NCBI GenBank assembly: GCA_900541865.1
Contig: UQLO01000028.1
Coordinates: forward strand, 1-36,249
Direction of reading: 5' to 3'
Source: an uncultured Porphyromonadaceae bacterium
GTDB lineage: Bacteria > Bacteroidota > Bacteroidia > Bacteroidales > Muribaculaceae
Length of the DNA stretch: 36,249 bases
Part shown: positions 16,467-24,455 of the stretch, in pieces
Numbering within the stretch: position 1 is the stretch's first letter
Layout of the letters: each line of letters begins with the position of its first letter
Program-made: the position numbers and the translations under genes
The notes under the pieces: generated by a model
The model's input: only the letters and a program-made list of their open reading frames with translations
The model's database searches: none
Told to the model about the DNA's origin: nothing

Positions 16467-18821
16467 TCAAAGTTCGTCGTCTTCAAGTTCCGCAGCAGCA
16501 GAGGCAGGGCGCTCAAAGGATTGTTGGCGCCCGTAGGCCTTTTGGCAATGGCGGGACGTCCCGACGTTTTTCCAGCCCAGCATTTGCAGGGCCTTTGCCA
16601 CGCCGTTGGTTTTGACCTTATAGAACGGGTCGGCGGGCTTGATGCCGTAGTACTCCCACAGGAACTCGCGGGGGCTGATGCGCATGCGCGGCTGTTGGCG
16701 CTGGTACTCGCCCAGGTCGGCCCCGGTGAAGTATTGGCGGCGTTGGGCGAGGTCGCGTTTGTCCCAGTCTTCCGGGAGTAGTTTGCCGATGTAGACCTCC
16801 AGGTCGGCGACATAGGGGTTGTCGGCGTCCTCGTTGGCTGCCTCTTGCTTTTGACGGGCTACGGTCTCCAGTTCGGCCTCAAGGTATAGTTTGGTGCCGG
16901 CCTCATAGAGGGCGAGGGCTTCGGCCCATAGGGCGTCGCGGCGGGGCGCGAGGTCTTCGAATGGGCTGAGAATACGCCGTGCGCCGTCCACGAGTATTGG
17001 CAAGAAGCGGCGGTTGCTGTCGCCCTTGAGGTAAAATTGTTGGTTGGTCGTTGCGCCGATGACGCACTGCCTCGGCCAGTCGTCAATGGTGCGGGCGTAG
17101 GCGGCGCGGTAGGTGTCGGTGCGTCGGGATATGAAGGCCTTGGTGGCTTCTACGTCGGATCGGCGCATTGCGGAGAGTTCGCCCATTTCGAGTACCCATT
17201 TGCCGCGGAGCTGCTCCATGCCATCTTTGCCCTCGGTGGTGGATAGGGAATCGGAGAACCACGGGCCGCCCATGACGGAGAACACCGTGCTTTTGCCTAT
17301 GCCCTGCGGACCTTGCAGCACGGGGCAGTAGTCGAACTTGCACCCCGAGTCGTAGATGCGAGCCACGGCGCCGACAAAGAATATTTTGGTCACTGCGCGG
17401 GTGTAGGGTGTGTCTTCGGCTCCGAGGAAGTTTATGAACAGGCGTTCGAGGTCGCCGGCCTTGTAGGGCACTTTGCGGCACTTGTCGAGATATTCCTTTA
17501 TTGGGTGTCGGGAGCGCCCGAGAAGGGCGTTTTGCAGGCCTGAATTTACGTTGGTCTCTTTCTTGATGCCTTTGGCTTCGAGAAAGAGGCGCAGGCCGTG
17601 GTTGTCGCGGTCTTGCCAGTCGGTGGCATCAGGGCGCCAGGGGAGGCCGCCTTCGACCATAATGGCGCGGGAGAACTCGTTGTACCATAGATGGTCGCCC
17701 AAATGGGCCAGTATGGCGTCGGTGGCTCCGCGGATGGTGTCTTCGTAATAGCCTGCCGGCAGTTCTTTCTTGCGGCGTTTGGGCTTGGGGGCGTCGGGGC
17801 TGTCGGCCAGGGTTGCGACTTCGGTCCGGTCGTCCGCGGTGAGTTCTGCTATTACTTTCGGGTCGTCCTTAATTATTTGGATCATCTTGTCGATGTATTG
17901 CTTTTCGGGGTTGAGCGGAGAGCCGCCGACGAGGTGGCAGCGCACAAGGTCGAAGGCGCATATGGCATGGCCGCCGGCGGGATCGCTGTCGTGGTGGGAG
18001 TCCGCCCATAGGTCGTCGTAGACCACCATGCCGCCGGCCGTTGTGCCGTTGTTGTAGGTGTAGCGGTTTGCGCCCCGGCGGGTGTAGACGTCGGGCAAAT
18101 ATTTTTCGATTGCTTCGCTTATGGTGTAGGCTCGGCAGAAGGCGCCGATGAAGCCGCCTTTGGCGCGTGGGTCGTTGCTTGTATACTCGTCCGCCATGGC
18201 GGCTGAGGGTTCGAGCACGTCGGCCTCTGAGGGTATTGTGGCGAGGTATGGCTCCGGGTTTAGGAAGTCGCCGACGTAGCGGTCGAAGTAGAAAGGGGCG
18301 CCGGTGCTGGCGCTCGGCCAAAAGAAGAGGCGCTCGGCGTCGTAGGTGGTGGTGTCTATGCCTTCGGTTCCGAGGGTTTCGGCCACGGCGCGGGCGACGG
18401 CCTCGTATTGTTTCGGCGGCAGCGGCCTGCTCAGTGGGATGACCACACGGAAGCGCGGAGCTTCGGCGGTGTGGCTGTGGGTGGTGTATACAAGTCCCGC
18501 CCACCCTTGCAGCGCTAAAGCGGCCAGCGCGGGCTGCTCGTCCATAGGGACGGCGGGCGCGTGGTCGTAGTCCAGTGTGATGAGTGTGCGGCAGACGACG
18601 GAACCGGTGCGCCGCTTTCCGTCTTTGAGGCGTCCCCCTACGAAGCCGCCGACGTCCTTGATGTCGGCTTGCCGTTTGCTGTCGGCGTTGCGGAACTCCT
18701 CGGCTGTCTCCGGGGTTATTACCGGGGAGGCACAGCGCTCGGCGAAGTCGACCCAGTCCAGCGTTTGCTCTGCCCAGTTTATATTGTAGCGCGTCGGCGC
18801 CGTCGATATTGTGACCTGCAT
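16467..18821 (-). CDS. Primase-like / VapE-type replication ATPase
   Basis: 784 residues. The N-terminal 210 residues look like an archaeo-eukaryotic-type primase-polymerase: LITLDYDHAP (about 80-90, DxD-like), then VYTTHSHTAEAPRFRVVIPLSRPLPP, a familiar primase segment. A low-complexity linker follows (KPKRRKKELP). The C-terminal VirE/VapE helicase-like part has Walker A GPQGIGKST (about 504-512), LRGKWVLEMGELSAMRRSDVEATKAFISRRTD as the sensor-like motif, and GATTNQQFYLKGDSNRRFLPI. It probably opens and primes the phage origin. The repeat array lies just downstream. No phage DNA polymerase is visible nearby, so host polymerase is presumably recruited. Confidence 0.85.
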   Translation of the reverse strand: MQVTISTAPTRYNINWAEQTLDWVDFAERCASPVITPETAEEFRNADSKRQADIKDVGGFVGGRLKDGKRRTGSVVCRTLITLDYDHAPAVPMDEQPALAALALQGWAGLVYTTHSHTAEAPRFRVVIPLSRPLPPKQYEAVARAVAETLGTEGIDTTTYDAERLFFWPSASTGAPFYFDRYVGDFLNPEPYLATIPSEADVLEPSAAMADEYTSNDPRAKGGFIGAFCRAYTISEAIEKYLPDVYTRRGANRYTYNNGTTAGGMVVYDDLWADSHHDSDPAGGHAICAFDLVRCHLVGGSPLNPEKQYIDKMIQIIKDDPKVIAELTADDRTEVATLADSPDAPKPKRRKKELPAGYYEDTIRGATDAILAHLGDHLWYNEFSRAIMVEGGLPWRPDATDWQDRDNHGLRLFLEAKGIKKETNVNSGLQNALLGRSRHPIKEYLDKCRKVPYKAGDLERLFINFLGAEDTPYTRAVTKIFFVGAVARIYDSGCKFDYCPVLQGPQGIGKSTVFSVMGGPWFSDSLSTTEGKDGMEQLRGKWVLEMGELSAMRRSDVEATKAFISRRTDTYRAAYARTIDDWPRQCVIGATTNQQFYLKGDSNRRFLPILVDGARRILSPFEDLAPRRDALWAEALALYEAGTKLYLEAELETVARQKQEAANEDADNPYVADLEVYIGKLLPEDWDKRDLAQRRQYFTGADLGEYQRQQPRMRISPREFLWEYYGIKPADPFYKVKTNGVAKALQMLGWKNVGTSRHCQKAYGRQQSFERPASAAAELEDDEL

Positions 18822-18840
18822 TATGTTTGGTATATGTTAT

Positions 18841-18966
18841 TCAAGGTTTGCTATTATCTTGAGCTCGCGGGGCGAGTGTGTCGTAGTCCTGAAATTTAGC
18901 TGCCGCCTTGCGTTTGACCTCAACGGACCGCGGGACGTCGTTGTCAAATAGTTCGAGTTGTGCCAT
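18841..18966 (-). CDS. Small protein upstream of the primase gene
   Basis: 41 residues (MAQLELFDNDVPRSVEVKRK and so on, ending RAQDNSKP). An A-rich stretch precedes the ATG, the common Bacteroidetes translation-start context. The 'QLELFDND' start followed by a basic helix resembles short peptides found ahead of replication genes in Bacteroidetes phages, but I cannot name a family. It lies 13 bases after the upstream gene and 19 bases before the primase gene, so it fits the operon. Confidence 0.5.
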   Translation of the reverse strand: MAQLELFDNDVPRSVEVKRKAAAKFQDYDTLAPRAQDNSKP

Positions 18967-18979
18967 TATTTATTTTCTT

Positions 18980-19447
18980 TTAATTGGCTTGCTCATCATC
19001 GCCGCCCTCTTCGACATACCCGTTTTTGTGCATACCTTCGTCGAAGTCATTCCAGACGGATTCGAACTGGGCTTCGGAGAAGTCAAGTTCTGCCGCTCTC
19101 ATCGCGCTCCAAAGGATTCCTTTCGGGGTAATGCGGTAAATTGCCGCCTTGTAAGTCTCGCAGCCATTATCGGCTGCGGCCAGTGCGTCCGTAAGTGTGA
19201 CACCGTGAAGACGCCCTTTTGGTTGGGCGCATACTTTAGCCTCTACATCGTAGTAATGGCAACTGATGCAGGTTTGTGTCATTTGATTTGAGTTTATAGT
19301 TGGCCTTGCGAAATAGCACGTTGTAGTTGAAGGCACCGCAGGGGACGCTCCCTTCGAGCGTTCGGCGCTGGCACCGCCCGTCTTGCTGGTCGGTTCCGGC
19401 ACAGCCTCGTAGACCTCGCCGTCGATTATTATGCTGTTCTTAATCAT
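18980..19447 (-). CDS. Hypothetical early protein, cysteine-containing
   Basis: 155 residues. The start MIKNSIIIDGEVYEAVPEP is a recurrent beginning of small Bacteroidetes phage proteins. The middle (about 25-55) is poor in recognisable structure and may be a degraded cysteine region. From about residue 56 a second module starts at an internal Met: MTQTCISCHYYDVEAKVC, with three cysteines and a nearby His that could hold a metal, then NGCETYK. The acidic end is FESVWNDFDEGMHKNGYVEEGGDDE. It may be a fusion of two once-separate small genes, but this is inference. It is coupled to the repeat-protein gene by a 4-base overlap. Confidence 0.6.
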   Translation of the reverse strand: MIKNSIIIDGEVYEAVPEPTSKTGGASAERSKGASPAVPSTTTCYFARPTINSNQMTQTCISCHYYDVEAKVCAQPKGRLHGVTLTDALAAADNGCETYKAAIYRITPKGILWSAMRAAELDFSEAQFESVWNDFDEGMHKNGYVEEGGDDEQAN

Positions 19448-20265
19448 TTTGCCTCTATGATTTTGCCGTTTTTGAGGGTGTAGTATGTGTCGGCCTTGAC
19501 CTTTTTGCCGTCGACTTTGACGGCCTTGACCGAAAGTATTTCGAAAAATTCATTGCGTTCGGTCAGCACAAGCCAGCAGCCTAAATTGCCTTTTGCGCTG
19601 CTGCTTTTGCCGGTGGCAATAGCGACAGAATGTTTGCCGCCGACTGATGCCGTCGAGAAGTTGCCCGTGTTGATCGCGGCGGAGCGGTCGCCCGTGTTGG
19701 TCGCTGCGGAGAAGTCGCCCGTGCTGGTCGCGGCGGAGCAGTTGCCCGTGTTGGTCGCGGCGGAGCGGTCGCCCGTGTTGGTCGCGGCGGAGCAGTTGCC
19801 CGTGTTGGTCGCGGCGGAGAAGTCGCCCGTGTTGGTCGCGGCGGAGCTTGCGCCCGTGTTGGTCGCGGCGGAGCAGTTGCCCGTGTTGGTCGCGGCGGAG
19901 CGGTAGCCCGTGTTGGTCGCGGCGGAGCAGTTGCCCGTGTTGGTCGCGGCGGAGATAGTAGCGCTTGTTACTCCCGCGTCAATCAATTCCGCAAGGCTTA
20001 TCTCTGCTATGATTTTTATTTTAGACGCACAGCTCTTATCGCCGTCGGTCTTAATATCCCCTCCCAACTCAACTTCGCAGTATCGGTTAGGTATGCCGAC
20101 ATCACTCACCGGCGGGTAATACTTAAAAACGTCCAGCGGATTTTCACAGGCGTGGAACCCTCGGCTGCAAACCTCTACGGGGTCGCTCATCTCATACTCT
20201 TTGCCGACCTCGTACTTAAAGCCTCGGCAAGTCAGGTCGGAGTTAAATCCTTTGTATGCTTTCAT
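19444..20265 (-). CDS. DUF7666-like protein with nonapeptide repeat array
   Basis: 273 residues. Residues 1-100 form a globular head: MKAYKGFNSDLTCRGFKYEVGKEYE, then CSRGFHACENPLDVFKYYPP, a pattern I associate with phage proteins of the DUF7666 type. From about residue 105 there are 13 nine-residue repeats with consensus SAATNTGxx. Positions 8-9 vary within a small set (NC, YR, AS, DF, DR, NF, KH, KS). A repeat of this kind should form a beta-solenoid like pentapeptide-repeat proteins. The tail ends in a strand-rich cap (GCWLVLTERNEFFEIL...VKADTYYTLKNGKIIEAK). Function is unknown. The gene overlaps both neighbours by 4 bases. Confidence 0.75.
   Translation of the reverse strand: MKAYKGFNSDLTCRGFKYEVGKEYEMSDPVEVCSRGFHACENPLDVFKYYPPVSDVGIPNRYCEVELGGDIKTDGDKSCASKIKIIAEISLAELIDAGVTSATISAATNTGNCSAATNTGYRSAATNTGNCSAATNTGASSAATNTGDFSAATNTGNCSAATNTGDRSAATNTGNCSAATSTGDFSAATNTGDRSAAINTGNFSTASVGGKHSVAIATGKSSSAKGNLGCWLVLTERNEFFEILSVKAVKVDGKKVKADTYYTLKNGKIIEAK
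19603..19953 (-). repeat. 27-bp in-frame tandem repeats, 13 units
   Basis: Thirteen 27-bp units encode the SAATNTGxx repeats. The first 21 bases of most units are nearly identical at DNA level, and differences cluster in the last two codons. That is the pattern expected if units are duplicated and exchanged by slippage or recombination while the two variable positions change. Confidence 0.85.
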
Positions 20266-20900
20266 TTGTTATCGTCTTTTACTATTCGTCCGAAGATGTG
20301 CAGGCGGCAATATATGGCCTTTGCGAAAGGCATCACGTCGAAGCGCGGCCAGCAGGGGCGCCGGAACTGAGCCACCAGCCGGCCAGCGGCCAAGAACTCG
20401 GGCTGGAGCATTGCATAGTCGCGTTTAGTCTCGATGCCGTACTTGCGCAGTTGCGCGTCGCCCCAGCGGGCGTAGAGGCACACCGCACGGATGAGGGTGT
20501 AGGCCATCTGAACGGCCTTGTAGAGCATCCTTTCGCTTTCGGGCATGCCTTGTGTGACCTCGGCCAGCGCACGGCTCAGCCGCGAGAAGTCTCGGCCATA
20601 GACCTCCTCGAAGGCCTGTCCTTGCTCGGTCTCAATAAGCTCGCACTCCGGGTCTATCTCGTGGCGGCGGAACTCGTCGTACTCCTTGCGCAGAGCCACT
20701 AACCGATGAGTGAGCTTGCGGGTTTCGCCAATGCGGTAGGCGATGCACACGTCGCGAATGGTATCCATATAATCCCACGCCAAATTGCACAGCGAGTATA
20801 GCCGGGCGCCCCACAGCGCGGTCTGCTCTGCGGGCAGGTCGTCGGTGGTCTTGCGGCGACGCTCCAGCCCCAAGTCTTTAGGTGTGAAGATGTCGGTCAT
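20262..20900 (-). CDS. Hypothetical early phage protein, helical
   Basis: 212 residues, almost all predicted helix. Features include LWGARLYSLCNLAWDYMDTIRDVCIAYR, then TRKLTHRLVALRKEYDEFRRHEIDPECE, and FEEVYGRDFSRLSRALAEV. The C-terminus is basic and aromatic (PCWPRFDVMPFAKAIYCRLHIFGRIVKDD). I know similar proteins only as unannotated members of Bacteroidetes phage early operons, and no function is apparent. It overlaps YopX upstream by 23 bases and the repeat-protein gene downstream by 4. Confidence 0.7.
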   Translation of the reverse strand: MTDIFTPKDLGLERRRKTTDDLPAEQTALWGARLYSLCNLAWDYMDTIRDVCIAYRIGETRKLTHRLVALRKEYDEFRRHEIDPECELIETEQGQAFEEVYGRDFSRLSRALAEVTQGMPESERMLYKAVQMAYTLIRAVCLYARWGDAQLRKYGIETKRDYAMLQPEFLAAGRLVAQFRRPCWPRFDVMPFAKAIYCRLHIFGRIVKDDNK

Positions 20901-21324
20901 GGCTTACTCGTTCCATTAACTCAGGATTGTCTGTGATGTTTCCCACCACCTCAAGGTGGCGCTTGTCATAGGGGCGCGGAACAATGCAAAGGCGCCCGTC
21001 GGCGGTGAGGCGGTCGCGCAGCAGCGCCCAGCTCATTGTGTGCTTGTCCCAGTGCATTGCGCCCTGAGAGCCATACCCCATGTGTCGACCGCCGAACTCG
21101 AACCAATAGAGGACGTCGCCCTCGTAGATGTCCACACCGAGCCTGTCTTTCATCCCGGTGTACTGGCCTATTGAGCCGGGGAGCACTTCGCAGTCGCGCA
21201 CCTTGCCGATCATGGCGTCCAAGTCGGTTTCGAAAATGAAAGCACGCCCGGTGTTCCACACCAGCGATCCGTGCAGCCATTCTCCGGTGGAGAGGCTTTT
21301 TCCCCTGAATTTTATATCTCTCAT
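20878..21324 (-). CDS. YopX family protein
   Basis: 148 residues from the ATG at 21324, which is preferred over an upstream start because it gives the family's standard beginning, MRDIKFRGKSLSTGEWLHGSL. Further family marks are SIGQYTGMKDRLGVDIYEGDVLYW and the end HLEVVGNITDNPELM. YopX proteins are widespread in phage early regions and have no established function. A 4-base overlap couples it to the membrane protein upstream. Confidence 0.92.
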   Translation of the reverse strand: MRDIKFRGKSLSTGEWLHGSLVWNTGRAFIFETDLDAMIGKVRDCEVLPGSIGQYTGMKDRLGVDIYEGDVLYWFEFGGRHMGYGSQGAMHWDKHTMSWALLRDRLTADGRLCIVPRPYDKRHLEVVGNITDNPELMERVSHDRHLHT

Positions 21325-21578
21325 ACTATGGCAAAGGTTAAGGCGGCGCCGCAGGCTGCACCGAGCAGGTCGGCCAGCAAGTCCCACCAGCACCAATGGT
21401 TGCCGGGGGCCTTGCTGTCGCCATACTCTTTGCCCACTCCGACGGCGAGCGCCAGCGCGGCGCCACCTATGGCGTCCGGCACTGATGCCGGGAGCAACAG
21501 CCGGAAGGCCGCAGCTCCGAAGAAGGCGATCAGGGCGCAGACGCCAAAGTGGTATAATTTGTCAGTTGGGATTTTCAT
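21321..21578 (-). CDS. Small membrane protein (DUF2279/YfiM-like)
   Basis: 85 residues with two hydrophobic segments: VCALIAFFGAAAFRLLLPASV and AIGGAALALAVGVG, then a third C-terminal one, LLGAACGAALTFAIV. The start MKIPTDKLYHFGVCAL and the motif GKEYGDSK...GNHWCWWDLLADLLGA match a family of small membrane proteins found in phages and bacteria (YfiM/DUF2279-like 'DK..H...s..l....K...D'). The role is unknown. It is embedded in the replication operon rather than a lysis cassette, so I do not call it a holin. Confidence 0.7.
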   Translation of the reverse strand: MKIPTDKLYHFGVCALIAFFGAAAFRLLLPASVPDAIGGAALALAVGVGKEYGDSKAPGNHWCWWDLLADLLGAACGAALTFAIV

Positions 21579-21581
21579 CGC

Positions 21582-22133
21582 TTAGAGGTCGTCGTCGTCG
21601 TCGTCGTACCCGTCGAAGTCGTGCGTGGAATCGCCGCCGCCTATGCGGTCGCCGTCCTTGTGCTTCATGATCGTGTTAAGTCCCGCACCGATGCCGTTGT
21701 TGCCGCCGGTGCCGTAAGGGAAGAACGACACCGAACACATTGCCCAAACGCCGGAGTAGATGTCCTCGGGGTCGGTGATGGGTTCGCGGTTGCGGTCGAT
21801 CACAGCAGGGCGCTGGTTGCTCTTAGCGTTGATGTACCAGTGGCCGTGGAAGGTCGGATCTTCTTTTTCGTCACCGTCGCGCAGCGGAGATTCGGCCAGT
21901 TTGCGCGGCATTTTTCCGCCCCATTTGCCGGCCACGCCTTTGTCGGTGGCGGCCTTTATGGCTGCCTTTATGGCGTTGATTGTTTCGGTTTCGTTTTTGG
22001 GGATGAGGATGTTGCACTGGTATTTGCCGTCGCCGGTGTCTCCGTCGAATTTTTTGCGCTCCAAGAGCGACACATAGCACAGGCGACAAGGGCCGAAGAT
22101 GGCCTTGGTGTCGATTTGTTTGGGTTGTTTCAT
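21582..22133 (-). CDS. DUF2815 single-stranded DNA-binding-like protein
   Basis: 183 residues. The family pattern is clear: FGPCRLCYVSLLERKKFDGDTGDGKYQCNILIPK, then IKAAIKAATDKGVAGKWGG and PLRDGDEKED, then HWYINAKSNQRPAVIDR and IYSGVWAMCSVSFFPY. The C-terminus is a run of acidic residues ending DDDDDDL, reminiscent of the acidic tip by which SSB proteins contact partners. It probably coats single-stranded phage DNA. It is paired with DUF2800 as in many phage replication blocks. Confidence 0.88.
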   Translation of the reverse strand: MKQPKQIDTKAIFGPCRLCYVSLLERKKFDGDTGDGKYQCNILIPKNETETINAIKAAIKAATDKGVAGKWGGKMPRKLAESPLRDGDEKEDPTFHGHWYINAKSNQRPAVIDRNREPITDPEDIYSGVWAMCSVSFFPYGTGGNNGIGAGLNTIMKHKDGDRIGGGDSTHDFDGYDDDDDDL

Positions 22134-22148
22134 TTTATTGGTTTATTG

Positions 22149-23294
22149 TTAGAGGTTGTCGAAATCGGTGCCGGGACGCCATGTGGCGCGGCCATCGCTC
22201 TCAGGGGCGAGGACGGGAGCCCCGGCGGGCTTGTCTATATAGTTTGCGGATATTTCGCCGAAGCGTTTGCGCCCGACCATTTTTTCGAGGTCGGTGATGG
22301 TGCGGAGCTCTTGCGGGCGGTACATTTGGTCGGTCGTGTAGCCGGCGCGAGTGAGCGCTTTGCTTAGTCCTTCGGGGTCTACTATTCGGCGGACGCGGCG
22401 CCCTTCCACGAGTTTAAAGCCCGGCACTTCGCGGCCTGCGCGCAGTGCCTCTGTGGCCTTGTCTTTTGCGGCTGCGACCCATTGTTCTACGAGGTCTATG
22501 TTGCGCAGTGCGTCGCCGAGCCGGTCGAGGCTGAGCTGCTCGAGGGGGTAATCGCCCGGCGTACTGAGCGACATGGCGGCCAGCGCGCCGCAGGTCGCCT
22601 TGACCTTGCAGAACTTGCACCACGTTCCGGGGTTGCGGTAGCCGGCACCTTCGAGCGCGAGCATTGCGCGGTCGTTCACGCTCTCGCGGAGCCATGCCCG
22701 GATGAAGTCGGCGCTGATGGGCGCGGTGCCGGAGACGCTCTCCTTGCGCGGCTGCACGATGACGAGCTGCACGGATGTCACGCCGGCGCACTCCTCGGCG
22801 GCAAGGGCGCCGGCGGCGTAGAGCATGAGCTGAGGGTTGTCGTTGGCCTTGACGGCTACGCCGCGCCCGTATTTGAAGTCTATGACCTCGAGGGCGCCGT
22901 TGCCCACGAGCAGGGCGTCGGCGGTGCCGAATACTGCCCCGTCAAGGATGGGCACCTTGACGGTTTGCTCGATGTAGATTTTGGCGTTGGTGTCCTCGCG
23001 GAGCAGGGCGCGGTAGCGATCCATTACGAACTGAGCGTAAAACTCGGCGCACTCGTCCATTTCGCCGTCGAGCCATTGGCGGCCGCGGTCGCTTGCAAGT
23101 TCCGCATCTTCGTCGGGGGACGGGAAGCCCAGCCCGTTGCGCAGTTTTTTTGCGGCCAGCGCGTGGGCTACGGTGCCCTCGTCCGCGAAGGGGCTGCTCT
23201 TATCGGGCACCTGTGCCTCGGCCTGCACGCTGGGCGTGCAGTGCAGCCACCGGTACGCGGCTGAGGGCGCTAATAATGCGTGTGTCCGGTCCAT
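22149..23294 (-). CDS. DUF2800, PD-(D/E)XK exonuclease-like
   Basis: 381 residues from the ATG at 23294 (MDRTHALLAPSAAYRWLHC). The 'H..l.pS.a.rWl.C..s' start and 'DEGTVAHALAAKKL' are family marks of Cas4/RecB-like nucleases. The nuclease core is GTADALLVGNGALEVIDFKYGRG (Asp, then Asp-x-Lys) with MLYAAGA, QLVIVQPR and a cysteine group WCKFCKVKATC that probably holds an Fe-S cluster or zinc. It probably supplies end resection for recombination alongside the DUF2815 protein. It begins three bases after the preceding gene's stop. Confidence 0.88.
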   Translation of the reverse strand: MDRTHALLAPSAAYRWLHCTPSVQAEAQVPDKSSPFADEGTVAHALAAKKLRNGLGFPSPDEDAELASDRGRQWLDGEMDECAEFYAQFVMDRYRALLREDTNAKIYIEQTVKVPILDGAVFGTADALLVGNGALEVIDFKYGRGVAVKANDNPQLMLYAAGALAAEECAGVTSVQLVIVQPRKESVSGTAPISADFIRAWLRESVNDRAMLALEGAGYRNPGTWCKFCKVKATCGALAAMSLSTPGDYPLEQLSLDRLGDALRNIDLVEQWVAAAKDKATEALRAGREVPGFKLVEGRRVRRIVDPEGLSKALTRAGYTTDQMYRPQELRTITDLEKMVGRKRFGEISANYIDKPAGAPVLAPESDGRATWRPGTDFDNL

Positions 23295-23296
23295 AA

Positions 23297-23794
23297 TCAA
23301 AACGGGCACTCTTTAGATATGACTTCGCCCTTGTCGTTGAGCTGGAGCGATGAGCAGGCGGCGGCGAAGGCGTTGAGCCCGGCGTCGGTGTTTATCTCAG
23401 AGGGCTTGTTGAAGCCTGCCTCCGATGCGAACACTTTAAATTTGGCGGTTAGCGCGCGGTGGATGGTGTCTACCTTGCTGCCTTTCTCGCGGGACTCCCA
23501 GTTCGGGCCTTCGAGGCGGTCGCGGGTCGCTGCCATTATGGTCTTTGCTCGGTCGCCATGTATGGGGGCCGGGGGTTCGGGCTGTGCCGGCGTTGCTGCT
23601 TCGGGCTGAGCCGGTGGTGCTGCTTCGGGCTGTGTGCCGGCGGTGGCTGCGTCTTCTGCCGGCGCCGGCGTAGGCGTAGGCTGAAGCTCGACGGGCTGCG
23701 CTGCATGCAGCTGACGCGGTGCGGCCAGCAGCCCCTGGAGGGCGTTGAGCGTGCGGTCGCTCAGGTCGATTGTTACGTTGATTTGTATCTCCAT
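23297..23794 (-). CDS. Hypothetical protein with Pro/Ala/Glu linker
   Basis: 165 residues. A short N-terminal strand/helix (MEIQINVTIDLSDRTLNALQGLLAA) is joined by a low-complexity linker (about 35-78, rich in PAQPE repeats) to a C-terminal globular part (HGDRAKTIMAATRDRLEGPNWESREKGSKVDTIHRALTAKFKVFASEAGF, then LNAFAAACSSLQL). The N-terminal pattern is familiar from Bacteroidetes phage proteins of unknown role. It is the first gene after the gene-free region and the last before DUF2800, so a role in recombination or ssDNA handling is possible but unproven. Confidence 0.65.
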   Translation of the reverse strand: MEIQINVTIDLSDRTLNALQGLLAAPRQLHAAQPVELQPTPTPAPAEDAATAGTQPEAAPPAQPEAATPAQPEPPAPIHGDRAKTIMAATRDRLEGPNWESREKGSKVDTIHRALTAKFKVFASEAGFNKPSEINTDAGLNAFAAACSSLQLNDKGEVISKECPF

Positions 23795-23799
23795 TGCTG

Positions 23800-24455
23800 A
23801 TGTTTTAGAGTTGTGGGGTCTCGGGGGATCGAACCCCGACGCGGTGTCTTGTGTTACCTCTTCGCAGAGGCCGAACGAGTACTTTATATGTAAAAATCAA
23901 TGCGAAATCTCAAGAGAAAAACACCGCGGGCACCAGCCCGCCCCATATTGTAAGGGGGTAGCCCGTACCCCCGACCGGGGCACTCTTGCCCCTGCGTCAA
24001 ACCATTAATTCATCTAAGAGCGTGCCTGCCTCGCGGCGGTGGTTGCAAATTCACAATGGGCGTTTGCCCTTGTGGAGACGGGAGCGACGAAGCTCCGACC
24101 CGTTGAGAAGTTATTGCGGCGAGGCATTTGCGCCGCCCTGGCGTCTCCGTGTTTGGGAGTGAGTGATAAAATGAGTGTATTGACGTTCTATGAAAAATAT
24201 CCGTGATTTTGCTGCTCACTCCCAAGGGGGGCAACTCGTACCCCCGGGCGGCCTCCTCTGAGGCTTCGGCCCTTGTTACCTCCTCGCCTCACGGCGCGGA
24301 GTTCTGAAGTACACAACAAAAAATAATTCATATGGTAGAGGGGAAGGGAGCGGCGAAGCTCCAACCGTTGCGAGTTTTTAGGTGCCCGAGGCTGAAGTAC
24401 GGCGTAGGCGCCTCGGTCTATCTCTTATAGCCGCACGGCATTACTGCGGCACTGC
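23800..24455 (-). ncRNA. Candidate large structured non-coding RNA region
   Basis: No credible gene exists in this interval, yet it holds at least ten perfect stem-loops. Examples: GCGGGC/GCCCGC at 23926-23941, GGGGGTA/TACCCCC at 23954-23972, GGGGCA/TGCCCC at 23977-23992, CACAA-GGGC/GCCC-TTGTG at 24052-24074 with one bulge, CCGAGGC/GCCTCGG at 24386-24416 and GCCGCA/TGCGGC at 24430-24450. GGAGACG/CGTCTCC (24074-24080 with 24142-24148) closes a three-way junction containing GGAGC/GCTCC and GCGGCG/CGCCGC. The perfect 11-bp pair TTGGGAGTGAG/CTCACTCCCAA spans 24153-24225. The minus strand is chosen only because the operon runs that way. Large phage RNAs such as GOLLD and ROOL are known, but membership cannot be judged here. 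Confidence 0.5.
23811..23838 (-). other. tRNA T-arm-like hairpin with acceptor-like 3' end
   Basis: On the minus strand CGGGG TTCGATC CCCCG is a perfect T-arm (5-bp stem, seven-base TTCGANN loop), followed by AGACCCC A CAA, which would suit an acceptor strand plus discriminator. No matching 5' acceptor (GGGGTCT), D arm or acceptable anticodon arm is present upstream. It is therefore a tRNA-like piece or a mimic, not a tRNA gene. Confidence 0.5.

Noticed and set aside
16298..16813. Leftward frame of 171 codons overlapping the primase end
   Set aside because: It is an out-of-frame shadow of the primase C-terminus running on into the repeat array.
19603..19953. CRISPR-like array
   Set aside because: The units are contiguous 27-bp in-frame codon repeats without unique spacers.
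23811..23900. Complete tRNA gene on the minus strand
   Set aside because: Only the T-arm and acceptor end fit; no GGGGTCT partner, no D arm, and the only possible anticodon arm lacks U33 and pairs poorly.
24010..24234. Short leftward frame in the gene-free region
   Set aside because: It reads through several perfect hairpins, has no family pattern or good start, and is isolated from the operon's coupled starts.
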